Positions 15,647-25,135 of a stretch of 64,000 nt of DNA are shown piece after piece. The number at the start of each line of letters is the position of its first letter. Positions within the stretch are counted from its first letter, which is position 1. The notes beneath the pieces are model-generated. The model had not been told where the DNA came from. It was given only the letters and a program-made list of their open reading frames with translations, and ran no database searches. The DNA comes from JAEUJM01 sp044221555 (GTDB lineage: Bacteria; Actinomycetota; Acidimicrobiia; Acidimicrobiales; DATDAH01), in NCBI GenBank assembly GCA_044221555.1, contig JBGAOY010000008.1:62001-126000 (forward strand), written 5' to 3'. The position numbers and the translations under genes were made by a program.

Positions 15647-16129
15647 TCACTCGTCGGCTTGCCGGAACCCGTGCGGTCGGGCGGTCCGTTCAGTCCTGCC
15701 GAACGCCACGCGGGCGAGGTGGCCGATGACAGGGTGGTCGTCGGGGCGCAGCACGATCTCGGCGGCGACCGCGAGGAGCGCGGCGCCGATGCCGAGCACG
15801 AGCACCGTCATGAGGAGCGGGAGGAAGGCGTCGATGCCGGTGCCCGCGCCTTGGACGGTGCGGACCAGGCCGATCACCGGGGCCGCACTGAGGACGCAGG
15901 CGGTCCCCACCCAACACAGCGTCGTGTGGACGGCTCGCAGCATGATGGCGCCGGGGACGAACAGCAGGGCCGCCATCAGCGAGGCCTGGTACGGCACGCC
16001 GACCGGATCGAACACGCCCCGCTCGTAGGTCTCCACGGCGCACAGGCAGAACGTCCCGATCACCAGCGGGACCGCGAGCGCCCAGCGCCTCGTCGGCGCC
16101 ACCGCGTCGTCGAGCCAGCCGTTCCCCAT
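15647..16129 (-). CDS. Hypothetical four-helix membrane protein
   Basis: A 160-residue protein with four hydrophobic segments: WALAVPLVIGTFCLCAVETY, ASLMAALLFVPGAIMLRAV, LCWVGTACVLSAAPVIGLVR and FLPLLMTVLVLGIGAALLAV. The tail is hydrophilic. The ATG has an excellent AGGAGGGG ribosome binding site directly upstream on the minus strand, which decides the start. No family is recognised and there is no charged residue pattern that suggests transport. It is flanked on both sides by 43-bp palindromes of one family. Confidence 0.6.
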   Translation of the reverse strand: MGNGWLDDAVAPTRRWALAVPLVIGTFCLCAVETYERGVFDPVGVPYQASLMAALLFVPGAIMLRAVHTTLCWVGTACVLSAAPVIGLVRTVQGAGTGIDAFLPLLMTVLVLGIGAALLAVAAEIVLRPDDHPVIGHLARVAFGRTERTARPHGFRQADE

Positions 16130-16153
16130 GCCCCTCCTGTCGGCGGATCCGGA

Positions 16154-16196
16154 CTCGACGCAACAGCCGTCGGCATCCGACAGCCATTGCGTCGAG
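16154..16196. repeat. 43-bp intergenic palindrome, copy 2
   Basis: Arms CTCGACGCAACAGCCGTCGG and CCGACAGCCATTGCGTCGAG around CAT, with 3 mismatches. The outer 10 bases pair perfectly. The design equals copies at 15588 and 21116 although the inner sequence differs, so changes appear to be compensated in both arms. Confidence 0.65.
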
Positions 16197-16269
16197 GATG
16201 CGCTGGTCAGCCGCTCGTGTCGCCTCGCTCGGCGCCGCTCCCCGCCGCTCCCCGCCTCGCCGCCTCGCC

Positions 16270-16305
16270 GCCTCGCCCGCCGCCTCGCCCGCCGCCTCGC
16301 CCGCC
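16270..16305. repeat. 12-bp tandem repeat, three exact units
   Basis: Three perfect copies of GCCTCGCCCGCC, followed by a partial unit into the stop codon of the aldehyde dehydrogenase gene (minus strand). Degenerate CGCCTC units precede it. A simple GC-rich microsatellite in the 3' region. Confidence 0.75.
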
Positions 16306-16308
16306 GCC

Positions 16309-17697
16309 TCAGTCGCCGGCGTTGAGGACGATCATCTTGGGGCGGGTCATCTCGTGGACGGTGTGGCCCATGCCCCCCATGCCCAGGCCCGACGGGCCGC
16401 GCCCGCCGAAGGGCATCCAGTCCACCCGGAACGCGGTGTGGTCGTTGAGCATCACCGCAGTGGCGTTGAGGCGCTTGGCCGCCCACATCGCCGCATCCAC
16501 GTCCTGGGCCAGCACCGCGGCCTGGAAGGCCCAGGGCAGCGAGTTGGCCCGGGCGACCGAGTCGGCCAGGCCGTCGGTCTCCACCACGTTCACGAGCGGC
16601 CCGAACACCTCGGCGGTCATCACCCGGCTGTCGGACGGCGGGTCGACCAACAGCGTCGGCGCGTAGCACTGGTGGTCGAGGGCGCGGCCGCCGACGGCGA
16701 CGGTGGCGCCGCCGGCCTCGGCCTCGCGCACCCATTCGTCGACCCGGTCGACCTCGCCCTGGCGGATGAGGGGACCCACCTGCGTGGCGGGTTGGAGGGG
16801 GTCGCCCACCACCAACTCGGCCACGCCGGCGGCCAGGCGCTCGACCAGTTCGGCGGCCACCGCGGGGTCGGCGAACACCCGCTGCACCGACACGCACACC
16901 TGGCCCGCGTGGTAGTAGCCGCCCTTCAAGATGGCCGGCACCGCCTTGTCGAGGTCGGCCGAGGCGTCGACGATCAGCGGGGCCACGCCACCGTGCTCGA
17001 GCGCGGCCCGGACGCCGGGGGCGAGCTTCGACCGCAGCATCCAGCCCACGCGGGCCGAGCCGATGAAGCTGAAGAACGCGATGCGGTCGCTGGTGACCGC
17101 CAGCTCGGCCACGTCGTTGTCGCACGGCGCGACCACGCACCAGTCGTCGGGCAGGCCGGCCTCGGCGTAGATGGCGCCGAGGGCCACCGCCGACAGCGGC
17201 GTGGGGCCCGCCGGCTTCACCAGCACCGGGCAGCCGGCGGCGATGGCCGGCCCGGTCTGGTGCACGATCAGGTTGAGCGGGTGGTTGAACGCGCTGACCG
17301 CCACCACCGCGCCCACGGGCTCGCGGGTGGTGAAGGCGAGCCGCCCGGCCGATGCCGCGGTGGTGCCCATGGGCACCTCCTCGCCGGCGGCGTGCCCCAC
17401 CTCCTCGGCGCACAGCTCGAGCCCGTTGGCGGCTCGGTCCACCTCGACCAGCGCGTCGGTGAGCGGCTTGCCGCCCTCGGCCGCGATCTGGCGGGCCAGC
17501 TCGTCGCGCCGGTCGGCCACCAGCGCCGCGGCCCGCCGCAGCACCTCGATGCGCCGGGGGGCCGGGAGCCACCGGTCACGGTCGGCCACCATGGCCGCCT
17601 GGCGGGCGATCGTGGCGGTCACCACGTCGGCCGACAGCTCCTCGACCTCGCCCACCACCTCGCCCAAGTACGGCGACCGCACCTCGACCGTGCTCAT
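16309..17697 (-). CDS. NAD(P)-dependent aldehyde dehydrogenase
   Basis: A 462-residue ALDH-superfamily enzyme, oxidising an aldehyde to its acid. FNHPLNLIVHQTGPAIAAGC is the N-terminal nucleotide-binding region, the general-base Glu is in ALEHGGVAPLIVD, and the catalytic Cys is in YYHAGQVCVSVQRVF. The C-terminal EVFGPLVNVVET and MPFGGRGPSGLGMGGMGH complete the fold. It resembles lactaldehyde, succinate-semialdehyde or phosphonoacetaldehyde dehydrogenases; the substrate cannot be fixed. The next gene upstream on the same strand is a thiamine-diphosphate enzyme, 222 bases away, suggesting they act on related keto/aldehyde compounds. Confidence 0.88.
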   Translation of the reverse strand: MSTVEVRSPYLGEVVGEVEELSADVVTATIARQAAMVADRDRWLPAPRRIEVLRRAAALVADRRDELARQIAAEGGKPLTDALVEVDRAANGLELCAEEVGHAAGEEVPMGTTAASAGRLAFTTREPVGAVVAVSAFNHPLNLIVHQTGPAIAAGCPVLVKPAGPTPLSAVALGAIYAEAGLPDDWCVVAPCDNDVAELAVTSDRIAFFSFIGSARVGWMLRSKLAPGVRAALEHGGVAPLIVDASADLDKAVPAILKGGYYHAGQVCVSVQRVFADPAVAAELVERLAAGVAELVVGDPLQPATQVGPLIRQGEVDRVDEWVREAEAGGATVAVGGRALDHQCYAPTLLVDPPSDSRVMTAEVFGPLVNVVETDGLADSVARANSLPWAFQAAVLAQDVDAAMWAAKRLNATAVMLNDHTAFRVDWMPFGGRGPSGLGMGGMGHTVHEMTRPKMIVLNAGD

Positions 17698-17772
17698 CGG
17701 CCCGCGCCCCGCGAGCGACGGGCGCCACCGGCCTCGAACCGACCGCGGCCGGACTCGAGCCGAACCCCCGCG

Positions 17773-17892
17773 AACTGGCGCCCGATCCTGTCGTCCTGCC
17801 CACCGAATCGGGCGCCAGTTGTGGGCACGTGGTCCGATCGAGGGAACTGGCGCCTGATCGTGTCGTCCTGGCCGCCGAATCGGGCGCCAGTT
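17773..17892. repeat. Two copies of a 48-bp intergenic inverted repeat
   Basis: Copy 1 at 17773-17820 and copy 2 at 17845-17892. Each has arms AACTGGCGCC(C/T)GAT and ATCGGGCGCCAGTT around a 20-base loop whose sequence is also conserved (GTCGTCCTG...CCGA). They fill most of the 222-base gap between the aldehyde dehydrogenase and ThDP-enzyme genes. A third copy lies at 42233-42280 after zwf. Confidence 0.8.
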
Positions 17893-17919
17893 CGGAACCG
17901 GTCCATCAGCAGCAGTCCA

Positions 17920-19569
17920 TCAGTGGGCGAGGATCTGACCGCAGCGCTCGGTCAGCAGCATGTTCTCGCGGTAGTCGACCGGCACGATGATGAGCGACGG
18001 GCGGTCGGTCTGGGCGAACGCCTCCCGTAGGGCGGGCCGGAACTCGTCCGCGGCGTGGATCCGCCGGGTGAAGCAGCCGAAGGCCTCGCCCAGCTTCTCG
18101 AAGTCGGGGTTCTCGAACTTGGTGTGGGAGCTCTGGCCGAAGCCGATGGTCTGCTTCCACTTGATCAGCCCGTACTCGCTGTCCTCCCACACCACCTGGA
18201 CGCACGGCACGTCGTACATCGCCGCGGTGGCCAGCTCCTGCACGTTCATCATGAAGCCACCGTCACCCTGGACCGCCACCACGTTGCGGTCGGGGTACAC
18301 CATCTTCGCCGAGATGGACCCCGGCAGTGACCCGGCCATCGAGCAGAACCCGTTGGAGATGATGCAGGTGTTCGGCTCGTAGGTGGGGTAGTGACGGGCG
18401 GTCCACATCTTGTGGGCGCCGACGTCGCTGATGAGGATGTCGTTGTCGGCCAGCTCCTGGCGCAGGTCGTGGAGGATGCGCTGGGGCTTCATGGGGAAGC
18501 CGTCGTCGTCGGCGTACTCGACGGTGAGCTCCTGGACCAGCTTCTGCCGGACCTCGGCGTTGACGGCGACGTCGGCCTTCCGGTGGGCGTCGCCGATGCG
18601 CTCGTTCATCTCCCACAGCGCGCCCGCGATGTCGCCCACCACCTCGACATCGGGCCGGTAGGCGCCGTCCACCTCGGCCGGCTGGAAGTCGATGTGCAGG
18701 ATCGCCTTGTCGTGCTTCGGGTTCCAGCGGGAGGGGTGCCACTCCACCATGTCGTTGCCGATGGAGATCACGAGGTCGGCGTGCTCGAACACGTCGGCCA
18801 CGAGGTCGCGGATGCCGAGGCCGGCGGCGAAGAGGCTCCTGTCGTTGCGGTCGGAGATGACGCCCTTGCCCATGAACGTCATGGCGGCGTAGATCCCCGT
18901 CTCCTCCACGAACCGGTTGAGCTGCTTGGTGACCCGGGTGCGGGCGCAGCCGTTGCCCACGAGCAGCACGGGCTTGTCGGCGGCCGCGATCATGGCCATC
19001 GCCGCCTCGATCGACTTGTCGTCGGCGATGGGCCGGCGGACCTTCAGGCCCGGCACGATGGGCACATCATCGACCTCGTCCTTCGCGATGTCCTCGGGGA
19101 GCTCGATGTGGGTGGCACCGGGGCGCTCGGCCTGGGCCAGCTTGAACGCCTTGCGGACGATCTCGGGGATGGTGCTGGCGTCGCGGATGGTCTCGGCCCA
19201 CTTGGTGATCGGCTCGAACATCGCGACGACGTCCATGGCCTGGTGCGACTCCTTGTGGAGCCGGGTGACCGCGCCCTGGCCGGTGATGGCCACCAGCGGC
19301 GAGTGGTCCATGTCGGCCTGGCCCACCCCGGTCATCAGGTTGGTGGCACCGGGGCCCAGGGTGCCCAGGCACACGCCGGCCTTGCCCGTCATGCGGCCGT
19401 ACATGTCGGCCATGTAGGCCGCCCCCTGCTCGTGGCGGCACACGATGAACTCGATCGGCGAGTCGAGCAACGAGATCATCAGGTCGGCGTTCTCCTCGCC
19501 GGGGACCCCGAAGATGTACTCGACCCCTTCGGCTTCGAGGCAACGCAGGAACAGGTCGCTGGCCTTCAT
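17920..19569 (-). CDS. ThDP-dependent enzyme, acetolactate-synthase-like
   Basis: A 549-residue member of the acetolactate synthase/pyruvate oxidase group. The N-terminal Pyr domain has the ThDP-activating Glu in FIVCRHEQGAAYMADMYGR (near residue 51) and LGTLGPGATNLMTGVGQADM. The C-terminal PP domain binds Mg-ThDP with QGDGGFMMNVQEL near 438 and the following acidic EDSEYGLIKW. No partner small subunit is present. Acetolactate formation is the best guess, but paired location with an aldehyde dehydrogenase leaves other 2-keto-acid carboligations or decarboxylations open. ATG 19569 is the family start; it is divergent from gdhA. Confidence 0.8.
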   Translation of the reverse strand: MKASDLFLRCLEAEGVEYIFGVPGEENADLMISLLDSPIEFIVCRHEQGAAYMADMYGRMTGKAGVCLGTLGPGATNLMTGVGQADMDHSPLVAITGQGAVTRLHKESHQAMDVVAMFEPITKWAETIRDASTIPEIVRKAFKLAQAERPGATHIELPEDIAKDEVDDVPIVPGLKVRRPIADDKSIEAAMAMIAAADKPVLLVGNGCARTRVTKQLNRFVEETGIYAAMTFMGKGVISDRNDRSLFAAGLGIRDLVADVFEHADLVISIGNDMVEWHPSRWNPKHDKAILHIDFQPAEVDGAYRPDVEVVGDIAGALWEMNERIGDAHRKADVAVNAEVRQKLVQELTVEYADDDGFPMKPQRILHDLRQELADNDILISDVGAHKMWTARHYPTYEPNTCIISNGFCSMAGSLPGSISAKMVYPDRNVVAVQGDGGFMMNVQELATAAMYDVPCVQVVWEDSEYGLIKWKQTIGFGQSSHTKFENPDFEKLGEAFGCFTRRIHAADEFRPALREAFAQTDRPSLIIVPVDYRENMLLTERCGQILAH

Positions 19570-19708
19570 GGCACTCCATCCACTCGGCTCGAGGTGGCTG
19601 CGATGATGGCACGCCTGGCGGCGTGATGCGTCGGGAACCGGTGCGGTCGGCACCGCGCGAGCAGGGCGCCCCGTTCCCGACTAGGTTCCGAAACCGGGGG
19701 TGGTACCG

Positions 19709-21073
19709 ATGACCAAAGCGCTGAGCAGCGAGGCCCAGGACGAGCTCGACCATTTCATGGCCGGGCTGGTGAAGCGGAACCCGGGCGAGCCCGAATTCCA
19801 CCAGGCCGTACACGAGGTGGCCGAGACGCTGATCCCGTTCACGCTCGAGCACCCGGAGTACAAGCAGGCCCAGATCCTCGAGCGGATGACCGAGCCCGAC
19901 CGGGTGATCATCTTCCGGGTCTCGTGGGAGGACGACGCCGGCAACGTGCGCGTCAACCGGGCGTGGCGGGTGCAGTTCAACAACGCCATCGGGCCGTACA
20001 AGGGCGGCATGCGCTTCCACAGCGACGTCACCCTGAGCGTGTTGAAGTTCCTGGGCTTCGAGCAGATCCTGAAGAACAGCCTCACCGGCCTGCCCATGGG
20101 CGGGGGCAAGGGCGGCTCCAACTTCAACCCGAAGGGCAAGAGCGACCGCGAGGTGATGCGCTTCTGCCAGTCGCTGATGATCGAGCTCCACCGCCACATC
20201 GGTGAGGACACCGACGTGCCCGCCGGCGACATCGGCGTGGGCGCCCGCGAGATCAGCTACATGTTCGGCCAGTACAAGCGCCTGGCCAACCGGTTCACCG
20301 GCATCCTCACCGGCAAGGGCCTGGCCTTCGGCGGCAGCCTGGTGCGCACCGAGGCCACCGGCTACGGCGTCGTCTACTTCAGCGAGGACATGCTGGCCAC
20401 CCGGGGCGAGGGCATGGCCGGCAAGACCGCGGTGGTGTCGGGCTCGGGCAACGTGGCGCTCTACACGATGGAGAAGCTGAACCAACTGGGCGCCAAGGTG
20501 CTCACCGCGTCGGACTCCGGCGGCTTCGTGCACGACCCCGCCGGCATCGACGAGGAGAAGCTGGCCTGGCTGCGCGACCTGAAGGAGAAGCGCCGCGGCC
20601 GGCTCACCGAGTACGCCGAGCACTTCGGCTGCGACTTCCACCCCGGGAAGCGCCCCTGGGGCGTCCCGTGCAACCTGGCGTTCCCGTGCGCCACCCAGAA
20701 CGAGCTCGACGGTGACGACGCCAAGGCGCTGGTGGCCAACGGCACCATGCTGGTGGCCGAGGGCGCCAACATGCCCACCAGCATCGAGGCCATCCACGTG
20801 TTCCGCGACGCCAAGCTGCTGCACGGGCCGGCCAAGGCGTCGAACGCCGGCGGCGTGGCCGTGTCGGGCCTCGAGCAGAGCCAGAACTCGCTGCGCATCT
20901 CGTGGACCCGCGAGGAGGTCGACGGTCGCCTGCGGGGCATCATGAGCAACATCCACGACCAGTGCGTGCAGTACGGGTCCGACGACGCCGGCCACACCGA
21001 CTACGTCACCGGCGCCAACATCGCCGGCTTCGTGAAGGTCGGCGAGGCCATGCTCGCCTACGGCGTGGTCTGA
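19709..21073 (+). CDS. gdhA: NADP-type glutamate dehydrogenase
   Basis: A 454-residue enzyme interconverting 2-oxoglutarate plus ammonia and glutamate; the length is that of the hexameric, usually NADP-dependent class. Landmarks are RVQFNNAIGPYKGGMRFH, the catalytic-Lys motif LPMGGGKGGSNFNPKGK near residue 125, PAGDIGVGAREI, the dinucleotide fold VVSGSGNVALYTMEKL, and the C-terminal GANIAGFVKVGEAMLA. ATG 19709 is chosen with GGGGGTGG 7 bases upstream; a GTG nine bases earlier would add three residues. It may supply glutamate to the C5 heme pathway, though gdhA near hemB may be chance. Confidence 0.93.
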   Translation: MTKALSSEAQDELDHFMAGLVKRNPGEPEFHQAVHEVAETLIPFTLEHPEYKQAQILERMTEPDRVIIFRVSWEDDAGNVRVNRAWRVQFNNAIGPYKGGMRFHSDVTLSVLKFLGFEQILKNSLTGLPMGGGKGGSNFNPKGKSDREVMRFCQSLMIELHRHIGEDTDVPAGDIGVGAREISYMFGQYKRLANRFTGILTGKGLAFGGSLVRTEATGYGVVYFSEDMLATRGEGMAGKTAVVSGSGNVALYTMEKLNQLGAKVLTASDSGGFVHDPAGIDEEKLAWLRDLKEKRRGRLTEYAEHFGCDFHPGKRPWGVPCNLAFPCATQNELDGDDAKALVANGTMLVAEGANMPTSIEAIHVFRDAKLLHGPAKASNAGGVAVSGLEQSQNSLRISWTREEVDGRLRGIMSNIHDQCVQYGSDDAGHTDYVTGANIAGFVKVGEAMLAYGVV

Positions 21074-21115
21074 CCGGCGACGGCGGCGGCGGCGCTCGCA
21101 CCGCGAGCTGACGAA

Positions 21116-21158
21116 CTCGAGGCAATGGCCCCTGGAATCCGGGGGCCATTGCCTCGAG
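21116..21158. repeat. 43-bp intergenic palindrome, copy 3
   Basis: Arms CTCGAGGCAATGGCCCCTGG and CCGGGGGCCATTGCCTCGAG around AAT with a single mismatch. It lies 42 bases after the gdhA stop and before the hemB promoter, so it may terminate gdhA. Confidence 0.75.
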
Positions 21159-21191
21159 AATCGGCATTCGGGGCCGGACGACGGCTCACCG

Positions 21192-21204
21192 TAGGCTGCG
21201 TACC
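21192..21204 (+). promoter_or_regulatory. Candidate promoter -10 for the hemB mini-ORF chain
   Basis: TAGGCT at 21192-21197 stands 7 bases before the first ATG of the three-unit repeat array, the same spacing as at proC. It suggests a leaderless transcript beginning at the first mini-ORF. No strong -35 is seen. Confidence 0.3.
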
Positions 21205-21376
21205 ATGAGCGAAGCGGTGGCCCGAGCGGCCCGGCGACGGAGTCGCCAGGAGCGGGTGGCATGAGCGAAGCGGTGGCCCGAGCGGCCCGGCGACGGAGTC
21301 GCCAGGAGCGGGTGGCATGAGCGAAGCGGTGGCCCGAGCGGCCCGGCGACGGAGTCGCCAGGAGCGGGTGACATGA
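21205..21376 (+). repeat. Tandem array of three 56-bp units, each a 19-codon coupled mini-ORF, upstream of hemB
   Basis: Units start at 21205, 21261 and 21317. Each encodes MSEAVARAARRRSRQERVA (last residue T in unit 3) and ends in a TGA that overlaps the next ATG as ATGA; the third overlaps the hemB ATG at 21373. In each unit GGCGAC-GGA-GTCGCC forms a 6-bp hairpin directly before AGGAG, 8 bases from the next ATG. The nucleotide core recurs at 37076-37274 and 52790-52861. Translation of the peptides is not proven. Confidence 0.8.
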
Positions 21377-22353
21377 GCTTTCCCCAGCGGCGGATGCGGC
21401 GCCTGCGGCGCACGCCGGCCATGCGGCGACTGGTGGCCGAGACCCGCCTGTCGGTGGACGATCTGGTCGCCCCCCTGTTCGTGCGCGAGGGCATCGATGC
21501 GCCCCAGCCCATCGCCTCGCTCCCGGGCGTGGTGCAGCACACCCGCGAGTCGCTGCGCGCAGAGGTGCGCGCGCTGGTCGACCTGGGCGTCCCGGCGGTG
21601 ATCCTGTTCGGCGTGCCCGCCACCAAGGACGCCGAGGGCAGCCAGGCCTGGGACGCCGACGGCATCGTCCAGGTGGCCCTGCGCGACCTGCGCGACGAGG
21701 TGGGCGACGACGTGGTGCTGATGGCCGACCTGTGCCTCGACGAGTACACCGATCACGGCCACTGCGGCCTCCTCACCGACACGGGGGAGGTGGACAACGA
21801 CGCCACCATCGAGCGCTACGGCTGGGCCGGGGTGGCCCAGGCCGAGGCCGGCGCCGACGTGGTGGCCCCGTCGGGGATGATGGACGGACAGGTGATGGCC
21901 ATCCGCGACGCGCTCGACGAGGACGGCCACGAGGCGGTGTCGATCCTGGCCTACGCGGCCAAGTACGCGTCTGCGCTCTACGGCCCGTTCCGCGACGCGG
22001 TCGACGTCAGCATCGCCGACGGCGGCGACCGCAAGGCCTACCAGCAGGACGTGCGCAACGGCCGGGAGGCGCTGGAGGAGATCCGGGCCGACCTGGGCGA
22101 GGGCGCCGACATGGTGATGGTGAAGCCGGCGCTGGCCTACCTCGACCTGATCGCCCGGGCCCGGGCCGAGGTCGACGTGCCCCTCGCGGCCTACCACGTG
22201 TCGGGCGAGTACTCGATGATCAAGGCCGCCGCCGAGCGGGGTTGGATCGACGGCGACGCGGTGGCCCTCGAGCACCTCACCGCCATCAAGCGGGCCGGCG
22301 CCGACATCATCCTCACCTACCTGGCCCGCGAGGTCGCCGAGTCCCTCGGCTGA
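21373..22353 (+). CDS. hemB: Delta-aminolevulinic acid dehydratase (porphobilinogen synthase)
   Basis: The 326-residue enzyme condenses two aminolevulinates to porphobilinogen. The metal site is DLCLDEYTDHGHCG, with two Cys and Asp, the actinobacterial variant of the zinc site. The first active-site Lys is in AYAAKYASALYGPFRDAV and the Schiff-base Lys in MVMVKPALAYLDLI; AAYHVSGEYSMIKAA is the substrate-lid region. The ATG overlaps the stop of the last upstream mini-ORF, so initiation is expected to depend on coupling from that chain; AGGAG lies 8 bases upstream inside the repeat. hemL follows after 43 bases. Confidence 0.95.
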   Translation: MSFPQRRMRRLRRTPAMRRLVAETRLSVDDLVAPLFVREGIDAPQPIASLPGVVQHTRESLRAEVRALVDLGVPAVILFGVPATKDAEGSQAWDADGIVQVALRDLRDEVGDDVVLMADLCLDEYTDHGHCGLLTDTGEVDNDATIERYGWAGVAQAEAGADVVAPSGMMDGQVMAIRDALDEDGHEAVSILAYAAKYASALYGPFRDAVDVSIADGGDRKAYQQDVRNGREALEEIRADLGEGADMVMVKPALAYLDLIARARAEVDVPLAAYHVSGEYSMIKAAAERGWIDGDAVALEHLTAIKRAGADIILTYLAREVAESLG

Positions 22354-22396
22354 CCCGCTGACCCCTTCTCCCCCCACCTCCACGAGGACTGACGAC

Positions 22397-23671
<1,275 letters not shown>

Positions 23672-23700
23672 AGCGAGCGCCTTGTCCGGCCACTCCGTCA

Positions 23701-23715
23701 CCCGGCGGGGCCGGG
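23701..23715 (+). terminator. Hairpin after hemL
   Basis: CCCGGC and GCCGGG form a perfect 6-bp stem with a GGG loop, 29 bases after the hemL stop. A possible -10 box TAACGT for the protease gene follows at 23723-23728. Confidence 0.4.
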
Positions 23716-23769
23716 CCCGAGGTAACGTCTGCGTTGCCTCCCGCCCGGGTGGCTTGGGGAGGGTGTGGC

Positions 23770-25062
23770 ATGAGGCGGTTCTTCGTGGTGCTCGTCAGTG
23801 CGTTGGTACTGGCGTCCGCTCTGACCATCGCCGGGAGCCCGGTGGGCGCCCAGGCAGGTGACACCCCTCCGGGCGCCCCGCCTCGACCGGCGCCCGCCGG
23901 CGCACACTGGACGTATGTGGCCGCCGGTGATCGGGCGGAGGGCCGGCAAGAGGTGGTCGGTGGGACGCCGGCCACGCCGGGGACCTTCCCGTACCAGGTG
24001 GCCCTGGTCGACACGCGTGTACCCGGTCTGAACATCCGCGGTCAGTTCTGCGGGGGCTCGCTGATCTCGCCCGACACCGTGTTGACCGCCTCGCACTGCA
24101 TCATCGCCGGCGTGTGGGTCCTGGTCGACGACAACGACAATGTGCTCGACGTCTTCGTCCAGAAGATCAGGCCCGCCGACGTCGATGTGCTGGCCGGCGA
24201 CGTGAACCTGGGTACGGGGAGCACCGCCGAACGCCTCCACGTTCGCCGGATCCGCCTCAGCCCCGACTTCACCATCGACCTCGACGCCGGCTTCAACTTC
24301 TTCGTGCCCGATGTCGCCGTGCTGCAGCTGGCCTCGTCCTCGACCACGGGGACGGCCGTCGATCTGGCGGTACCGGGTCAGGAAGACCTCTACCCGGCTG
24401 GGACCGCGGCGACGGTCTCGGGCTGGGGCAACACCGGCAACGCGCTCGAGGCGCCCCCGACGGTGCTCCAGCAGGCGTCGCTGCCGATCGTCTCGGATGC
24501 CGATTGCACCACGGCCTACGGCACCGACTTCGACGCCACGCGCAATCTGTGCGCCGGCGACCTCGTCGATGGCCTTCCCACGCCATGCTTCGGCGACAGC
24601 GGTGGGCCCCTCGTGGTGGACAACGGTGGCTCACCCCTCCAGGTCGGCATCGTCCTGGGGGGCGACGGGTGCCCAGCCGCCGAACGCCCGGCGCTGTTCA
24701 GCCGGGTGTCGGCCAACGTCGCGTGGGTGGGCCGTTACCTCGACCCCGACGAGGTGCCCGACCCGCCGGGACGGGCGCGGGCGCGCCAGTACGGCGACCG
24801 GGCGGTCGTCTCTTGGCGTGCGCCTGAGTTCGACGGTGGCACCCCCGTCACGGGGTATCAGGTCAAGGTGGCTCAGCAACCGGTGGTAACGGTTCCCGCC
24901 GCTGCCCGCGAGGTGGAGGTGGACGCGCTCGGCCTGGTTTCCGGCCGCCGCTATCGGGTCACGGTCCGCGCCGTGAACGCCGTCGGCACGAGCGCCCCCC
25001 GGGTGACGACGTTCCGATGCTTCATGGACAGCCCGGGCGTGCAGTGCGGCGCCAACATCTGA
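23770..25062 (+). CDS. Secreted trypsin-like serine protease with C-terminal fibronectin type III domain
   Basis: A 430-residue extracellular protease of family S1. A signal peptide (RRFFVVLVSALVLASALTIA, cleavage near VGAQA) is followed by a short propeptide and the activation-like junction QEVVGGTPATPGTFPYQVAL. The catalytic triad is visible: His in VLTASHC (about residue 110), Asp in VPDVAVLQL (about 180) and Ser in CFGDSGGPLVV (about 276). The pocket residue upstream (GLPTPC) has no Asp at the trypsin position, so specificity may differ. Residues about 335-420 form a fibronectin III domain. ATG 23770 starts the signal peptide and has GGGGAGGG upstream. Confidence 0.88.
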   Translation: MRRFFVVLVSALVLASALTIAGSPVGAQAGDTPPGAPPRPAPAGAHWTYVAAGDRAEGRQEVVGGTPATPGTFPYQVALVDTRVPGLNIRGQFCGGSLISPDTVLTASHCIIAGVWVLVDDNDNVLDVFVQKIRPADVDVLAGDVNLGTGSTAERLHVRRIRLSPDFTIDLDAGFNFFVPDVAVLQLASSSTTGTAVDLAVPGQEDLYPAGTAATVSGWGNTGNALEAPPTVLQQASLPIVSDADCTTAYGTDFDATRNLCAGDLVDGLPTPCFGDSGGPLVVDNGGSPLQVGIVLGGDGCPAAERPALFSRVSANVAWVGRYLDPDEVPDPPGRARARQYGDRAVVSWRAPEFDGGTPVTGYQVKVAQQPVVTVPAAAREVEVDALGLVSGRRYRVTVRAVNAVGTSAPRVTTFRCFMDSPGVQCGANI

Positions 25063-25090
25063 CGGCGGCCGCTAGCGCCGACGCCACGTC

Positions 25091-25135
25091 TTGACAACAC
25101 AGAGTGGGTCTTGTGTAATGACAGGGTGATTACAC
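25091..25135 (+). promoter_or_regulatory. Strong sigma-70-type promoter with overlapping operator
   Basis: TTGACA (25091-25096), 17 bases, TGTAAT (25114-25119) is the best housekeeping promoter seen in the window. An inverted repeat GTGTAAT (25113-25119), N9, ATTACAC (25129-25135) overlaps the -10 and the expected start, so a bound regulator would block transcription. It probably serves the MerR-like gene it precedes. Confidence 0.7.

Noticed and set aside
16270..16305. Mobile element ends in the 12-bp repeats
   Set aside because: It is a simple microsatellite with no inverted ends, no target duplication and no transposase nearby.
21205..21376. CRISPR array
   Set aside because: The units are directly adjacent without unique spacers and are read as overlapping frames; the same holds for the arrays at 37076, 39754 and 49181.
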